Source of the DNA: Campylobacter lari subsp. lari
Lineage (GTDB): Bacteria; Campylobacterota; Campylobacteria; Campylobacterales; Campylobacteraceae
DNA length: 64,000 bases
Reading direction: 5' to 3'
Assembly: GCF_013372185.1 (NCBI RefSeq)
Contig: NZ_CP053830.1
Coordinates: 62,001-126,000 of the forward strand
The notes under the pieces are model-generated. The model ran no database searches. It saw only the letters and a list, made by a program, of their open reading frames with translations, and was not told where the DNA came from. Below, piece by piece: positions 18,413 through 28,677 of the stretch (position 1 is the stretch's first letter; each line of letters opens with the position of its first letter). Made by a program: the position numbers and the translations under genes.

Positions 18413-19426
18413 ATGAGACATATTACAACTTCTGCTTATACACCAACAGAGTTTAGTATTGAAAATATCAGTGATACAGTAGCAAAAGTAAGCGCATGGC
18501 CTTTTGAAATCGGCTATGCTATTACTTTGGCGCATCCTTTGCGTCGTTTGCTTTATTCAAGTACAGTAGGTTTTGCTCCAACAGGAGTTAAAATCAAAGG
18601 CGTAGCACATGAATTTGATAGTATGCGTGGTATGCTTGAAGATGTAGCATTGTTTATTATCAATCTAAAAAAATTAAGATTTAAACTAAAAACAGATTCT
18701 GAAAAAGAAATCGTAACTTTTAGTTTTAAAGGACCAAAAGAAATTTGCGGAAAAGACTTAGATAACGATGTTGTTGAGGTTGTGAACGCAGATAGCTATC
18801 TTGCAACGATTAATGAAGATGCGGATTTAGAATTTACCTTAATCATTGAAAAAGGTATAGGTTATGTGCCTTCTGAAGAAGTACAAAATTTCTTAGATCC
18901 TGAATTTATAGCACTTGATGCATTCTTTACCCCGGTAAAACATGCGGTTTATGATATAGAAAAAGTGCTTTTTGAAGACAATCCAGACTATGAAAAAGTA
19001 GTTTTCACTATAACAACTGATGGCCAAATTTCACCAAGTGATGCTTTTAAAAATGCTTTAGAAGCAATGTATAAACAATTATCAGTGTTTGATAAAATCA
19101 CTAATGCTCAAAGCGTTGTAAGAAGCCAAACACAAAATAATGAAGTAGAACATGTAAAATTACTTCAAAATATAACTGAGTTAAATTTAGGTGCAAGAAG
19201 TTTTAACTGTTTAGAAAAAGCAAATGTAGTTTATATAGGCGAACTTGCTTTAATGAACGCAAGTGAACTTGCAGATTTAAAAAATCTAGGTAAAAAATCT
19301 TTAGATGAGATTAAAAGTGTAATGGAGTCTATAGGTTTTCCTATAGGAAATTCAAAACTCAGTGATAGTGCAAAAGAAACGCTAAAGAAAAAAATTACAG
19401 AATTAAAAGCACAAAATGAAGGATAA
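18413..19426 (+). CDS. rpoA: RNA polymerase alpha subunit
   Basis: RpoA (337 residues) forms the assembly platform of RNA polymerase. The N-terminal dimerisation domain has [17 protein letters not shown] near residue 36. The C-terminal domain, which binds UP elements and activators, has [16 protein letters not shown] near residue 262 and [16 protein letters not shown] near residue 297. It lies between rpsD and rplQ in the usual order, separated by 14 and 3 bases. Confidence 0.98.
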   Translation: MRHITTSAYTPTEFSIENISDTVAKVSAWPFEIGYAITLAHPLRRLLYSSTVGFAPTGVKIKGVAHEFDSMRGMLEDVALFIINLKKLRFKLKTDSEKEIVTFSFKGPKEICGKDLDNDVVEVVNADSYLATINEDADLEFTLIIEKGIGYVPSEEVQNFLDPEFIALDAFFTPVKHAVYDIEKVLFEDNPDYEKVVFTITTDGQISPSDAFKNALEAMYKQLSVFDKITNAQSVVRSQTQNNEVEHVKLLQNITELNLGARSFNCLEKANVVYIGELALMNASELADLKNLGKKSLDEIKSVMESIGFPIGNSKLSDSAKETLKKKITELKAQNEG

Positions 19427-19429
19427 TCA

Positions 19430-19783
19430 ATGAGACATAGACATGGATATAGAAAGTTAGGTCGCACTTCTACTCATCGTGCAGCCTTATTAAAAAACCT
19501 TACCATTGCTATTATTAAAGCAGGTAAAATAGAAACAACATTACCTAAAGCAAAAGAATTAAGAGGTTATGTTGAAAGATTAATTACTCGTGCAAGAAAA
19601 GGTGATTTTAATGCCCATAGAGCAGTTTTTGCTAGCTTGCAAGATAAAGAAGCTACAAACAAACTTGTAACAGAAATCGCACCTAAATTTGCAGATAGAA
19701 ACGGTGGTTATACAAGAATTATTAAAACAAGAATTCGCCGCGGTGATGCTGCAGAAATGGCTTTCATCGAATTTGTAGCTTGA
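19430..19783 (+). CDS. rplQ: 50S ribosomal protein L17
   Basis: L17 (117 residues), located near the exit tunnel. The start [20 protein letters not shown] is the family signature, and the C-terminus [20 protein letters not shown] is intact. It closes the alpha operon and is followed at once by a strong terminator, separating it from the his operon. Confidence 0.97.
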   Translation: MRHRHGYRKLGRTSTHRAALLKNLTIAIIKAGKIETTLPKAKELRGYVERLITRARKGDFNAHRAVFASLQDKEATNKLVTEIAPKFADRNGGYTRIIKTRIRRGDAAEMAFIEFVA

Positions 19784-19820
19784 TTTTTAGCCTTTTTAAA
19801 GGCTAAAAACTTCTTCTTTT
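19784..19820 (+). terminator. Intrinsic terminator of the alpha operon
   Basis: TTTTTAGCCTTT (19784-19795) pairs with AAAGGCTAAAAA (19798-19809) over a two-base centre and is followed by CTTCTTCTTTTTT. Confidence 0.85.
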
Positions 19821-19893
19821 TTACTTACTATTTTTTGTATTTTTATCCATTTTTTGCTACTATTAATCTTTTTAACTACAAAAAAGGAAAAAA

Positions 19894-20793
19894 ATGCAAG
19901 AAAATTCAAGATTACGCATAGCTATACAAAAATCAGGTCGTCTAAGTAAAGATTCTATTGCCCTACTTGAGTCCATAGGTGTAAAACTTCGCATACACGA
20001 TCAAAGTTTGATTGCTTTTTCTACAAATTTACCCATTGATCTACTTAGAGTAAGAGATGATGATATACCAGGATTAATTTTTGATGGAGTAGTAGATCTT
20101 GGCATAGTTGGAGAAAATGTTTTAGAAGAAAATGAATTAGAAAGAAAATCAAAAAACGAAAACGCAGATTTTATAATGCTTAAAAAACTCGATTTTGGCG
20201 GATGTCGTTTGTCTTTAGCATTGCCAGAAAATAGCGAGTATAAAGGTGTAGAAAGTTTTAAAAATTTACGTATAGCAACTTCTTATCCACAGCTTTTAAA
20301 GCGTTTTATGGAAGAAAATAACATTCCTTATAAAACTTGTATGCTAACAGGCTCAGTTGAAGTAGCACCAAGTGCAAATTTAGCTGATGGAATTTGTGAT
20401 TTAGTTTCAAGTGGTGCTACTTTAAAAGCAAATGGACTTAAAGAAGTTATGGTGATTTATAAATCAAAAGCGTGTATTATCCAAAGAAAAGAAAGCTTGG
20501 TTTCACATAAACAAGAATTAATCGATAAATTACTTATTAGGATTAATGGAGTTATGCAAGCAAGAGAGTCAAAATACATCATGCTTCATGCTCCTATTGA
20601 AAAGCTAGAAAAAATTACAGCTTTATTGCCAGGTGTTGAAAAACCTACGATTTTACCTTTAGAAAATGATAAAGCTAGAGTGGCGCTACATATGGTTAGC
20701 CAAGAAAATTTATTTTGGGAAACTATGGAAGCTTTGAAAAAAGAAGGCGCAAGTGCGATTTTAGTTTTACCTATTGAAAAAATGCTCTCTTAA
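19894..20793 (+). CDS. hisG: ATP phosphoribosyltransferase, long form
   Basis: HisG catalyses the first step of histidine synthesis, joining ATP and PRPP. At 299 residues it is the long form, with a C-terminal regulatory domain (from about residue 225, [21 protein letters not shown]) that normally binds histidine for feedback inhibition. N-terminal [16 protein letters not shown] and the PRPP-loop region [14 protein letters not shown] near residue 170 are present. It has a good AAAGGAAA ribosome site and begins the his operon. Confidence 0.96.
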   Translation: MQENSRLRIAIQKSGRLSKDSIALLESIGVKLRIHDQSLIAFSTNLPIDLLRVRDDDIPGLIFDGVVDLGIVGENVLEENELERKSKNENADFIMLKKLDFGGCRLSLALPENSEYKGVESFKNLRIATSYPQLLKRFMEENNIPYKTCMLTGSVEVAPSANLADGICDLVSSGATLKANGLKEVMVIYKSKACIIQRKESLVSHKQELIDKLLIRINGVMQARESKYIMLHAPIEKLEKITALLPGVEKPTILPLENDKARVALHMVSQENLFWETMEALKKEGASAILVLPIEKMLS

Positions 20794-20802
20794 AGGATAA
20801 AC

Positions 20803-22083
20803 ATGCAAATACTTGATTTTGAAAAATTAAACCAAAGCGAACAAGAATTAGCACTCAAGCGTCCTGCTATAAGCGCTAATGCACAGGTTAAAACCATAGT
20901 AGAGCAAATCATTGAAGATGTCAAAATAAATGGTGATGAAGCTTTAAAACAAATGGCTATAAAATTTGATAAAGTGGAGTTAAATTCCATCAAACTAAGC
21001 GATGAAGAACTTAGTAATTTAGCAGAGCAAATTGATGATGAGTTAAAGCAAGCTATCAAAATAGCTTATGAAAATATCTATAAATTCCACAAAGCTCAAG
21101 AAAGTAAAACCATAGAAGTTCAAACCTTTGAAGGAGTAACTTGCAAAGTACTAACAAGAGCTATTGAAAAAGTGGGACTTTATATACCAGGAGGTTTAGC
21201 ACCGCTTTTTTCAACTGCACTTATGCTAGCTATACCAGCAAAAATTGCACAATGTAAATTCATAGCCTTAGCTTCCCCAGCACCACTTCATCCTGCCATT
21301 GCTTTTGTAGCAAAACTTTGCGAAGTTGATGCAGTGTATCAAATAGGTGGAGCAGGAGCCATAGCAGCACTTGCTTATGGAACGCAAAGCGTGCAAAAAG
21401 TAGATAAAATTTTTGGCCCAGGAAATGCCTTTGTAACTGAAGCCAAAAAGCAAGTTAATAATCATGGAGTAGCTATTGATATGCAAGCAGGGCCTTCTGA
21501 GGTGTTAGTTTTAGCGGATGAGTTTGCTAATGCTAAATTTATAGCTTCAGATTTACTTTCACAAGCTGAGCATGGAACAGATTCTCAAGCAATTTTAGTT
21601 TGCACAAGTGAAAAATTAGCCAAAGAAGTAGATAGTGAAGTTGCTTTACAGCTTGAAAAACTTTCGCGTAAAGAAATTGCTTCAAAATCTTTAGCACACT
21701 CAAAAATCATTCTTGCAAAAGATATAAAACACGCTATAAGCATTTCAAATGACTATGCACCTGAGCATTTGATCATTCATACACAAAATCCATCTAGCTT
21801 GCTTGATGATATTATGCATGCAGGTTCAGTATTTTTAGGTGAGTATTCTCCAGAATCCATGGGAGATTATGCAAGTGGGACAAATCATGTATTACCAACT
21901 TATGGTTTTACTAAGTCTTATTCTTCATTAGGACTTGCTGATTTTATGAAAAGAATGACTGTACAAGAACTTAGCAAAGAAGGCTTTAAAAAACTTGGTC
22001 CTGTGGTGGAAATTTTAGCAGCAGCTGAAGGGCTTGATGGGCATAAAAATGCCGTGAGTTTAAGATTAGAAAGTCTAAAATGA
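20803..22083 (+). CDS. hisD: Histidinol dehydrogenase
   Basis: HisD (426 residues) oxidises L-histidinol to L-histidine in two NAD-dependent steps with a zinc ion. The family signature is visible: [19 protein letters not shown] near residue 200, then [14 protein letters not shown]. Zinc and catalytic residues lie in DLLSQAEHG near residue 250 and in DYAPEHL near residue 320. Its stop overlaps the hisB start by four bases. Confidence 0.97.
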   Translation: MQILDFEKLNQSEQELALKRPAISANAQVKTIVEQIIEDVKINGDEALKQMAIKFDKVELNSIKLSDEELSNLAEQIDDELKQAIKIAYENIYKFHKAQESKTIEVQTFEGVTCKVLTRAIEKVGLYIPGGLAPLFSTALMLAIPAKIAQCKFIALASPAPLHPAIAFVAKLCEVDAVYQIGGAGAIAALAYGTQSVQKVDKIFGPGNAFVTEAKKQVNNHGVAIDMQAGPSEVLVLADEFANAKFIASDLLSQAEHGTDSQAILVCTSEKLAKEVDSEVALQLEKLSRKEIASKSLAHSKIILAKDIKHAISISNDYAPEHLIIHTQNPSSLLDDIMHAGSVFLGEYSPESMGDYASGTNHVLPTYGFTKSYSSLGLADFMKRMTVQELSKEGFKKLGPVVEILAAAEGLDGHKNAVSLRLESLK

Positions 22084-23147
22084 GTGCAAAAATTTTATTT
22101 ATCGATAGAGATGGCACGCTCATTGATGAGCCAAAAAATGATTTTCAAATTGATTCTTTAGAAAAGCTTGAGTTTGAAAAAGGTGCCATCAATGCACTTT
22201 TAAAGTTAAAAAATTTCGGTTTTAAATTTGTTATGGTGAGTAATCAAGATGGCCTAGGCACAAATTCTTTTCCTAGGGAAAATTTTGACAAGGCTCATGA
22301 AAAAATGCTAAGTGTTTTTCAAAGTTGTGGTATAGAATTTGAAGATATCTTTATATGCCCGCATTTTGAGCATGAAAATTGTGCTTGTAGGAAGCCAAAA
22401 ACTGCCATGCTTGAAAACTATATCAAAAATAAACTTTATGACAAAAATAAAAGCTTTGTTATAGGCGATAGAGACAGCGATATGCTTTTGGCGCAAAATC
22501 TTAAAATTCAAGGTTTAAAATATGACAAAAACGACTTTAATTGGGAGCAAATTGCTGATTTTATCTTGCAAAATTACCGCAGCGCCTATATAGAGCGTAA
22601 TACCAAAGAAACTCAAATTCAAGTTAAAATAGCTTTTAATGAAAAAGCAAAAGCTAATATAAAAACAAATATCGCATTTTTTGATCATATGTTAGAGCAA
22701 ATTGCTACGCATGCAAATATATCTTTAGAGATAAAATGCAAAGGGGATTTAGAAGTGGATGAGCATCACAGTGTAGAAGATGTAGCACTTGCCTTGGGCG
22801 AGGCTATCAAAAGCGCACTTGATCAAAAAATAGGCATTGCAAGATATGGCTTTGTTTTACCTATGGATGAGTGCTTGGCAAGTTGTGCGATTGACTTTTG
22901 CAACCGACCACATTTAGTTTATAAGGCTAAATTTAAAAAAGAAAAGCTTGGCGAACTTAGCACAGAAATGATAGAGCATTTTTTCTACTCACTAAGCTAT
23001 GCTATGGGTGCGAGTTTGCATTTAAAAGTTAAAGGCAAAAACGATCATCACAAAGTCGAAGGACTTTTTAAGGCCTTTGCAAGAGCTTTAAAAATGGCTA
23101 TAAAAATAGAAAATGAAAACCTAGCAAGCTCTAAAGGAGTGATATGA
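22080..23147 (+). CDS. hisB: Bifunctional histidinol-phosphatase / imidazoleglycerol-phosphate dehydratase
   Basis: A 355-residue fusion. The N-terminal HAD phosphatase (about residues 1-165) has the nucleophile motif [12 protein letters not shown] and a zinc loop [14 protein letters not shown] near residue 97. The C-terminal dehydratase has [13 protein letters not shown] near residue 200, [16 protein letters not shown] near residue 226, and EHFFYSLS near residue 300. Steps seven and nine (by function, steps six and eight in some counts) of histidine synthesis are joined in one chain. Its TGA forms an ATGA overlap with the next gene, which is not a his gene. Confidence 0.96.
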   Translation: MSAKILFIDRDGTLIDEPKNDFQIDSLEKLEFEKGAINALLKLKNFGFKFVMVSNQDGLGTNSFPRENFDKAHEKMLSVFQSCGIEFEDIFICPHFEHENCACRKPKTAMLENYIKNKLYDKNKSFVIGDRDSDMLLAQNLKIQGLKYDKNDFNWEQIADFILQNYRSAYIERNTKETQIQVKIAFNEKAKANIKTNIAFFDHMLEQIATHANISLEIKCKGDLEVDEHHSVEDVALALGEAIKSALDQKIGIARYGFVLPMDECLASCAIDFCNRPHLVYKAKFKKEKLGELSTEMIEHFFYSLSYAMGASLHLKVKGKNDHHKVEGLFKAFARALKMAIKIENENLASSKGVI

Positions 23148-23698
23148 TGAATGTAAACATAGTAGAATTAAATTTATACTCTACATCAAGAGAAGCAATT
23201 AGAAGAGAGTTAGTTGAGGTGTTCTTAAGAGAATTACCAGGAAATGGAAATCAAGAACAGGCGAGTAAATATTGTTATATTGTAGAAAATGCTGATGGTT
23301 ATAATATTATATTAAAACGTCCTGCTCCGCTAAATAAAGGATTTGATTTTGTTGTAAATGTAGAAAATTTTTATTTTAATGAAAACAATACAAGACGCCA
23401 TTCAGCTCCATCGCATGATGATATTTTATCTTTATTGATGAAATATAAGAGTATGTATGAAGAAAATTATTTTAAGATAAGAGATATTATAATACAAATT
23501 TATAATTGTGAAAAAGTAGTTTTAAATCAAAATACACAAAATTTTCCAAAGTTTGTTAACTTTGATAACCAAGAATATCCAATTTCTATATTATTATATT
23601 GTATTAAATGGTTATTTATAGAACAAGATATTACATATTGGAATTATTCTGGAAGAAGAAAATTTTTTGAAGCTCTTTGTGAGTGTGGACTAGCATGA
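23144..23698 (+). CDS. Unknown protein paired with a DNA methyltransferase; candidate restriction partner
   Basis: A 184-residue protein I do not recognise. It has no membrane segment or signal peptide. Visible pieces are [18 protein letters not shown] near residue 60 and a C-terminal aromatic block [19 protein letters not shown] near residue 150. No clear PD-(D/E)xK signature was identified. Position decides the suggestion: it lies in an ATGA overlap both with hisB upstream and with the methyltransferase downstream, the layout of a compact type II restriction-modification pair. The start at 23144 (or 23147) follows AAAGGAG, which probably belonged to hisH before the insertion. Confidence 0.55.
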   Translation: MMNVNIVELNLYSTSREAIRRELVEVFLRELPGNGNQEQASKYCYIVENADGYNIILKRPAPLNKGFDFVVNVENFYFNENNTRRHSAPSHDDILSLLMKYKSMYEENYFKIRDIIIQIYNCEKVVLNQNTQNFPKFVNFDNQEYPISILLYCIKWLFIEQDITYWNYSGRRKFFEALCECGLA

Positions 23699-24540
23699 TA
23701 ATAAAATCTATTTTTACAAGTAAAGATAAACTTTTTCAGCTTTATCAAGATGATTGTAATAAATTATTGCCTCAATTTGAAAATCAAATTGATCTAATTT
23801 TTGCAGATCCTCCTTATTTTTTATCTAATGATGGTTTGAGTATCCAAAGTGGTAAAATAGTAAGTGTGAATAAGGGGCAATGGGATAAAGGTGATGATAT
23901 TGAAAAAATAGATGAGTTTAACTTAAAATGGCTCTCAAATGCAAAAATAGCGCTAAAAGATACTGGAAGTATTTTAATAAGTGGAACTTATCACAATATT
24001 TTTTCTCTTGGTAGAATTTTACAAAAACTTGATTTTAAAATTTTAAATATTATTACTTGGCAAAAAACCAACCCACCGCCTAATTTTTCTTGTAGATATT
24101 TAACTCATTCTACAGAACAGATTATATGGGCTAGAAAAAGTCCTAAACACAAACATATATTTAATTATGAGTTGATGAAAAAATTAAATGATAATAAGCA
24201 AATGCGAGATGTGTGGCAATTTAGCGCTATAGCTCCGTGGGAAAAAAATAATGGCAAACACCCTACTCAAAAGCCATTACCCTTACTTGTTAGATTAATT
24301 TTAATGGCAAGTAATGAAAATTCGTTAATTTGCGATCCATTTAGTGGAAGTTCGACTACAGGGATTGCAGCCAATTTATTAAATAGAAAATTTATAGGTT
24401 TTGAAAAAGAAGATGAATTTATTAAAATTTCTGTAAATCGTAAAATAGAGTTAGAGAAAAATTTTCAAATGATTAAAAATAAAATTAACGATTTAAAAGT
24501 TTTAACAAAAGCAAATTTATTTCAAGAGAGAATAATATGA
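23695..24540 (+). CDS. Beta-class DNA adenine-N6 methyltransferase
   Basis: A 281-residue modification enzyme. Motif IV (FADPPYFLSNDG) comes near residue 32 and the AdoMet-binding motif I (ICDPFSGSSTTGIAA) near residue 217, an order that defines the beta class. The middle block ITWQKTNPPPNFSCRY and the HPTQKP motif near residue 194 resemble the DpnA and MboII-type enzymes, so GATC or a GA-rich site are candidate targets; this is inference. It is coupled by ATGA to the unknown gene before it and to hisH behind it. An upstream in-frame GTG at 23683 is less likely. Confidence 0.88.
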   Translation: MIIKSIFTSKDKLFQLYQDDCNKLLPQFENQIDLIFADPPYFLSNDGLSIQSGKIVSVNKGQWDKGDDIEKIDEFNLKWLSNAKIALKDTGSILISGTYHNIFSLGRILQKLDFKILNIITWQKTNPPPNFSCRYLTHSTEQIIWARKSPKHKHIFNYELMKKLNDNKQMRDVWQFSAIAPWEKNNGKHPTQKPLPLLVRLILMASNENSLICDPFSGSSTTGIAANLLNRKFIGFEKEDEFIKISVNRKIELEKNFQMIKNKINDLKVLTKANLFQERII

Positions 24541-25118
24541 AACTAGCTATTATAGATACAGGTTGTGCGAATTTGGCTTCTCTTGCTTTTGCACTCGAGC
24601 GTGTAGGGCAAAAATGCATTATCAGTAATGATGTAAAAGAACTCTCATGTGTAGATAAGCTTTTACTTCCTGGGGTTGGCACAGCAGCCAAAGCGATGGA
24701 AAATTTACAAGCACTTAATTTAGAAAATTTTATCCAAACTACCACAAAACCACTTTTAGGCATTTGTCTTGGTATGCAAATTTTGGGTAAATTTTCAGAA
24801 GAATTACGCCAAAAAACACTTGGTATTATGCCTTTTAAAACACAAAAATTCCAAGAAAAAGCAAATTTTACTTTTCCGCATATGGGGTGGAATCAAGTCT
24901 TTAGCTCGCATGAGCTTTTTAAAGGCTTAGATGGAGCTTATTTTTATTTTGTGCATAGTTATTGTGTGGGGTTAAATGAATACACCATCGCAGAGTGTGA
25001 GTACTCTATCAAATTTAGTGCAAGTTTAAACAAAGACAATTTTTATGGCGTGCAGTTTCACCCTGAAAGAAGTGGCGAAGCGGGTGAAATATTATTAAAA
25101 AATTTCATAAATATGTAG
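24537..25118 (+). CDS. hisH: Imidazole glycerol phosphate synthase, glutaminase subunit
   Basis: HisH (193 residues) supplies ammonia from glutamine to HisF. The class I amidotransferase triad is visible: Cys in LLGICLGMQIL near residue 78, and His and Glu in VQFHPERSG near residue 178. The oxyanion-loop region VGTAAKAMENL follows LLPG near residue 45. The start overlaps the methyltransferase stop by four bases. Without the cassette it would directly follow hisB. Confidence 0.96.
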   Translation: MKLAIIDTGCANLASLAFALERVGQKCIISNDVKELSCVDKLLLPGVGTAAKAMENLQALNLENFIQTTTKPLLGICLGMQILGKFSEELRQKTLGIMPFKTQKFQEKANFTFPHMGWNQVFSSHELFKGLDGAYFYFVHSYCVGLNEYTIAECEYSIKFSASLNKDNFYGVQFHPERSGEAGEILLKNFINM

Positions 25119-25124
25119 GTAAAA

Positions 25125-25859
25125 ATGCAAACTCAAATCATTCCAGCATTGGACTTAATAGATGGCAAAGTAGTAAGGCTTTATAAAGGAGATTATACTA
25201 AAAAGCAAGAATACAGCTTTGATCCTTTAGCTAAATTTCAAGAGTATGAAGCTCAAGGCGTTGCTTGGCTTCATTTGGTGGATTTAAGTGGTGCAAAAGA
25301 TCCTAGCAAAAGACAGCTTAAGCTTATAGAAAACCTAGCTTCTAAGATTAGAGTGAATCTTCAAGTAGGTGGTGGAATTCGCACTAAAGATGAGATTAAA
25401 GCTTTGTTTGATAGTGGTGTTAAGCGTGTAGTCATAGGTTCTTTAGCAGTTAAAAATAAAGCCTTTACGCAAGAGCTTTTAAATGAATTTGGCGTAGAAA
25501 ATATAGTCTTAGCGCTTGATAGTGTTTGCATTAAAGATGAGTTTTTTGTGGCTATTGATGCATGGAGCAAAACAAGCGATGAAAAATTATTTGAGCTTTT
25601 AAATTTTTACAAAAATGTAAAGCATATTTTATGCACAGATATTTCTAAAGATGGCACGATGAGTGGAGCAAACATCACTTTATATAAAGCTTTGCATGAG
25701 AAATTTCCACATTTACAAACCCAAGCAAGCGGAGGCGTGGCGAGCTTAAAAGATTTTAAAAAGTTAAATGGCATAGTAAGTGGTATCATTGTAGGCAAAG
25801 CCTTACTTGATAAAGAATTTAGCATAAAGGAGGCTAAAGAATGCTTGCAAAACGCATAA
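25125..25859 (+). CDS. hisA: ProFAR isomerase
   Basis: HisA (244 residues) is a TIM-barrel isomerase that opens the ribosyl ring of ProFAR to PRFAR. The N-terminal acid is in [18 protein letters not shown] near residue 6, and the phosphate-binding loops are [13 protein letters not shown] near residue 78 and [11 protein letters not shown] near residue 203. The second catalytic Asp lies in [12 protein letters not shown] near residue 168. It ends inside hisF, with a 19-base overlap. Confidence 0.96.
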   Translation: MQTQIIPALDLIDGKVVRLYKGDYTKKQEYSFDPLAKFQEYEAQGVAWLHLVDLSGAKDPSKRQLKLIENLASKIRVNLQVGGGIRTKDEIKALFDSGVKRVVIGSLAVKNKAFTQELLNEFGVENIVLALDSVCIKDEFFVAIDAWSKTSDEKLFELLNFYKNVKHILCTDISKDGTMSGANITLYKALHEKFPHLQTQASGGVASLKDFKKLNGIVSGIIVGKALLDKEFSIKEAKECLQNA

Positions 25860-26608
25860 TTGCATGTTTGGATGTAAAAGATGGTAGAGTAGTTAAAGGG
25901 GTGCAGTTTAAAAACCATGAGGATATGGGAGATATTATAGAACTTGCTAAATTTTACTCACAAAACGGCATTGATGAGCTTGTATTTTATGATATAACAG
26001 CCTCAGCTAAAAATGAGCGTATCAATAGAACTTGGGTAAGTAAAGTAGCACAAAATATCTCTATACCATTTTGCGTTGCAGGGGGCATAAAAAGTGAAGA
26101 TGATGCAAAAGAACTTTTAGCAAATGGTGCTGATAAAATTTCTATTAATTCCCCTGCTTTAAATGACCCTGATTTAATTTCACGCCTTGCAAAAAACTTT
26201 GGAGTTCAATGTGTAGTCGTAGGCATAGATACTTTTAAAGATGAAAACAACGAGCTTTTAGTATATAAATACACCGGAGATGAGAGTAAATCTCATCACA
26301 GTGGTAAAAAAACACTAGAATGGGTAAAGCAAGTATGTGAGCTAGGAGCTGGCGAAATCGTGCTAAATATGATGAATCAAGATGGCATGAGAAAGGGCTA
26401 TGATCTTGATCAACTTGCTAAAGTTAGACAAATTTGTCCCGTACCTTTAGTAGCAAGCGGTGGCGCAGGGGCCAAAGAGCATTTTTTGGACGCTTTTAAG
26501 CTTGGTGTTGATGGGGCTTTAGCAGCTTCAGTGTTTCATAAAAAGCTGATAGATATTAAAGAATTAAAACTATTTTTAAAAGATCAAGGCATACAAATTC
26601 GTATTTAA
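25841..26608 (+). CDS. hisF: Imidazole glycerol phosphate synthase, cyclase subunit
   Basis: HisF (255 residues) forms a TIM barrel that uses ammonia from HisH to make imidazole glycerol phosphate and AICAR. Key segments are [19 protein letters not shown] at the start (catalytic Asp), [15 protein letters not shown] near residue 80, and [13 protein letters not shown] near residue 170 with the second catalytic Asp. The ribosome site GGAGG lies within hisA. The overlap with hisA favours joint translation. Confidence 0.97.
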   Translation: MLAKRIIACLDVKDGRVVKGVQFKNHEDMGDIIELAKFYSQNGIDELVFYDITASAKNERINRTWVSKVAQNISIPFCVAGGIKSEDDAKELLANGADKISINSPALNDPDLISRLAKNFGVQCVVVGIDTFKDENNELLVYKYTGDESKSHHSGKKTLEWVKQVCELGAGEIVLNMMNQDGMRKGYDLDQLAKVRQICPVPLVASGGAGAKEHFLDAFKLGVDGALAASVFHKKLIDIKELKLFLKDQGIQIRI

Positions 26609-26619
26609 AAGGAAAAGCT

Positions 26620-27246
26620 ATGAATATAAATGAAGAAGAATTTATAAAAAGTATAAATTGGCAAAAGGTTAATAACCTTATCCCCGTGATAATCCAAGAT
26701 TATCATTCTTGTGAAGTTTTAATGCAAGGTTTTATGAATGAACAAGCTCTAAGAGAGAGTTTTAAGCACCAAAAGGTTGTGTTTTACTCACGCACTAAAG
26801 AGCGTTTGTGGATGAAAGGCGAGCAAAGTGGGAATTTCTTGCATATTATAGATATGGGGCTTGATTGTGATAGAGATTGTATTTTAATCCTTGTAAAAGC
26901 TCAAGGTGCTACTTGTCATACAGGCGATACTTCTTGTTTTGAAGCACTTTCTAAAAAAGCTGATTTTGTATTTTTATCGCGTCTTGAAAGACTTATCAAC
27001 TCACGCAAAAACACTTGTGCAAGCTCTTCTTACACGGCTGAACTTTTTTCAAAAGGCACTAAACGCATAGCACAAAAAGTAGGTGAAGAAGGCGTTGAAA
27101 CCGCTTTGGCTGCTACTATTAAAGATAAAGATGAGTTGATAAATGAAGCTGCTGATTTACTTTATCATTTAGAAGTGTTATTGGCCGATGCAAATTTGAG
27201 TTTAAATGATGTGATTGCTAAATTAAAAGAAAGAAATACTAAATGA
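26620..27246 (+). CDS. hisI: Bifunctional phosphoribosyl-AMP cyclohydrolase / phosphoribosyl-ATP pyrophosphatase
   Basis: A 208-residue fusion of HisI and HisE. The cyclohydrolase part has FYSRTKERLWMKGEQSGN near residue 47 and the zinc/magnesium cluster DCDRDCILILVKAQGATCH near residue 78. The pyrophosphatase part has KVGEEGVETALAA near residue 150 and NEAADLLYHLEVLLA near residue 172. It is the last gene of the his operon. The following 122 bases contain no strong terminator that I can identify. Confidence 0.96.
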   Translation: MNINEEEFIKSINWQKVNNLIPVIIQDYHSCEVLMQGFMNEQALRESFKHQKVVFYSRTKERLWMKGEQSGNFLHIIDMGLDCDRDCILILVKAQGATCHTGDTSCFEALSKKADFVFLSRLERLINSRKNTCASSSYTAELFSKGTKRIAQKVGEEGVETALAATIKDKDELINEAADLLYHLEVLLADANLSLNDVIAKLKERNTK

Positions 27247-27368
27247 TTGTTGCGAAATTCTACATATTATTTTTTAAATAAGATTAATTTAGTTTTATTA
27301 ACATAAATCAAGAAAATTCAATAACACTTTATGTTAAAAGTCTATAAAACAAAAAAAAGGATTTTAAT

Positions 27369-28514
27369 ATGTTTCGTTCATTGTATTTTCGTATGAGAAT
27401 AATTCATATTGTAGGTATTATAGTTTTGTTGATTAATGCTTATTTTTTTACTCAAAATATAATAGGTCAGATTATCCAATATTTTATGGCTCTCGCTTTG
27501 ATTTTTCACGACACAGATGAGAAGAAATGGGGTGTGGATATGACTAAAACTATTACTAATGAGTTGGAAAATCTTTCTTTAAATTCTACTAGCAAAATTA
27601 ATACTTATTTAAGTATAGAAAATGAGAAAATTCTTTCTTTGATAGAAAAATTCAAACAAAAAATCAAAAATATTCTTGTTGTTATCACACAAAAAAGCAT
27701 CTGTGTAGAAAAAAATATAAAAGGTTTAGATGGTATCTCAAATGCCTTGTTTGATTCTAGTAAAACTATGAAAGAATTGATTGATTATACGCAAGATAAA
27801 AGTATGCAAAGTAATGATTTATTAGACAATTTTATAAAAGATATTTTATCAGGAAAAAATAATCAAGAAAATATGTTTGAAGTGGCACAAGAAATCAAAT
27901 CATTGCTAGAAAATGTAAAAATCATAGTTGAAAAAATAGTTCTTCAAAATTCAGATTTAATCAAGCATTTTGATGATTTGCACTCGAATACACAATCTAT
28001 TACTAAAATAGTAGAAGCTGTAAGAAATATAGCTGATCAAACCAATCTTTTATCACTTAATGCAGCTATAGAAGCAGCTCGTGCAGGCGAGCATGGAAAG
28101 GGTTTTGCTGTGGTAGCTGATGAGATTAGAAAACTAGCAGAATCGACTCAAAATTCTCTTTTAGATATTGATTTAAATGTAAAATCTATCACTCAAAATG
28201 TAGATAAAAGCAAGGAAAGTTTAAATTCTAGTAAGTTTAGCGTGGAAAATCTTCTTTTAGAAAGTAATACTACAAGCGAAAAGATAGATAGTTTTGAAAC
28301 ATTATTTCAACAAAATTTTAAAAACATAGAACAAATCATATCTCATAGTTCCACTACTAAAGAAAATTTAAATTTTATAGTAAAAAGTATCAATCACATA
28401 GTTGCTTTAGCAGATGAAAATCTTCAAAATTCACATAATATAAAAGAATTTTCAAGATACATAAAAGATGATTTTTCACAATTACAAAAAGAAGTTTCTA
28501 ATCTATCAAGCTAG
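27369..28514 (+). CDS. Methyl-accepting chemotaxis-type protein without periplasmic sensor domain
   Basis: A 381-residue protein. Residues 10-47 are hydrophobic and could form one or two membrane segments; no periplasmic ligand domain follows. Residues 55-370 are mostly helical, with the conserved signalling hairpin tip near residues 218-255 ([20 protein letters not shown]). This resembles the smaller receptors of Campylobacter such as the Cj0448c group, by memory only. The input may come from a partner protein or from the membrane itself. The left inverted repeat, holding a terminator, starts seven bases behind the stop. Confidence 0.85.
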   Translation: MFRSLYFRMRIIHIVGIIVLLINAYFFTQNIIGQIIQYFMALALIFHDTDEKKWGVDMTKTITNELENLSLNSTSKINTYLSIENEKILSLIEKFKQKIKNILVVITQKSICVEKNIKGLDGISNALFDSSKTMKELIDYTQDKSMQSNDLLDNFIKDILSGKNNQENMFEVAQEIKSLLENVKIIVEKIVLQNSDLIKHFDDLHSNTQSITKIVEAVRNIADQTNLLSLNAAIEAARAGEHGKGFAVVADEIRKLAESTQNSLLDIDLNVKSITQNVDKSKESLNSSKFSVENLLLESNTTSEKIDSFETLFQQNFKNIEQIISHSSTTKENLNFIVKSINHIVALADENLQNSHNIKEFSRYIKDDFSQLQKEVSNLSS

Positions 28515-28520
28515 TATAAA

Positions 28521-28584
28521 GTTAAGCGTGATTTCTCACGCTTAATTAAGCAATATTTTTGAAAAGATTCACTAACTATATCGA
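28521..28584. repeat. Left arm of a 64-bp inverted repeat
   Basis: Bases 28521-28584 equal the reverse complement of 32913-32976 with one mismatch (A at 28574, where the partner reads G). The arms enclose about 4.3 kb: an RNA hairpin, the NYN gene, flgE and the zeta-like gene. The arm begins with a terminator hairpin. Confidence 0.93.
28522..28560 (+). terminator. Intrinsic terminator after the chemotaxis gene
   Basis: TTAAGCGTGA (28522-28531) pairs perfectly with TCACGCTTAA (28536-28545) around TTTC. A downstream T5 run ends at 28560. The same structure appears in the right arm, where it overlaps the end of the efflux gene. Confidence 0.75.
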
Positions 28585-28659
28585 GTAATTTTAAAAAAAC
28601 TTTACAAAATTTTTACAAATGCCTTTTTGAAAAGTTATAGCAATTTTAATTTATTATGT

Positions 28660-28665
28660 TATAAT
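28660..28665 (+). promoter_or_regulatory. Sigma-70 type -10 box
   Basis: A perfect TATAAT with predicted transcription start near 28672, six bases ahead of a long hairpin. It would drive a leader or small RNA and the NYN gene behind it. Confidence 0.55.
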
Positions 28666-28677
28666 AAATCATCATTG

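Noticed and set aside
23144-23698. Firm call as a type II restriction enzyme
   Set aside because: No nuclease motif was recognised. Only the position supports it, so it stays a candidate.
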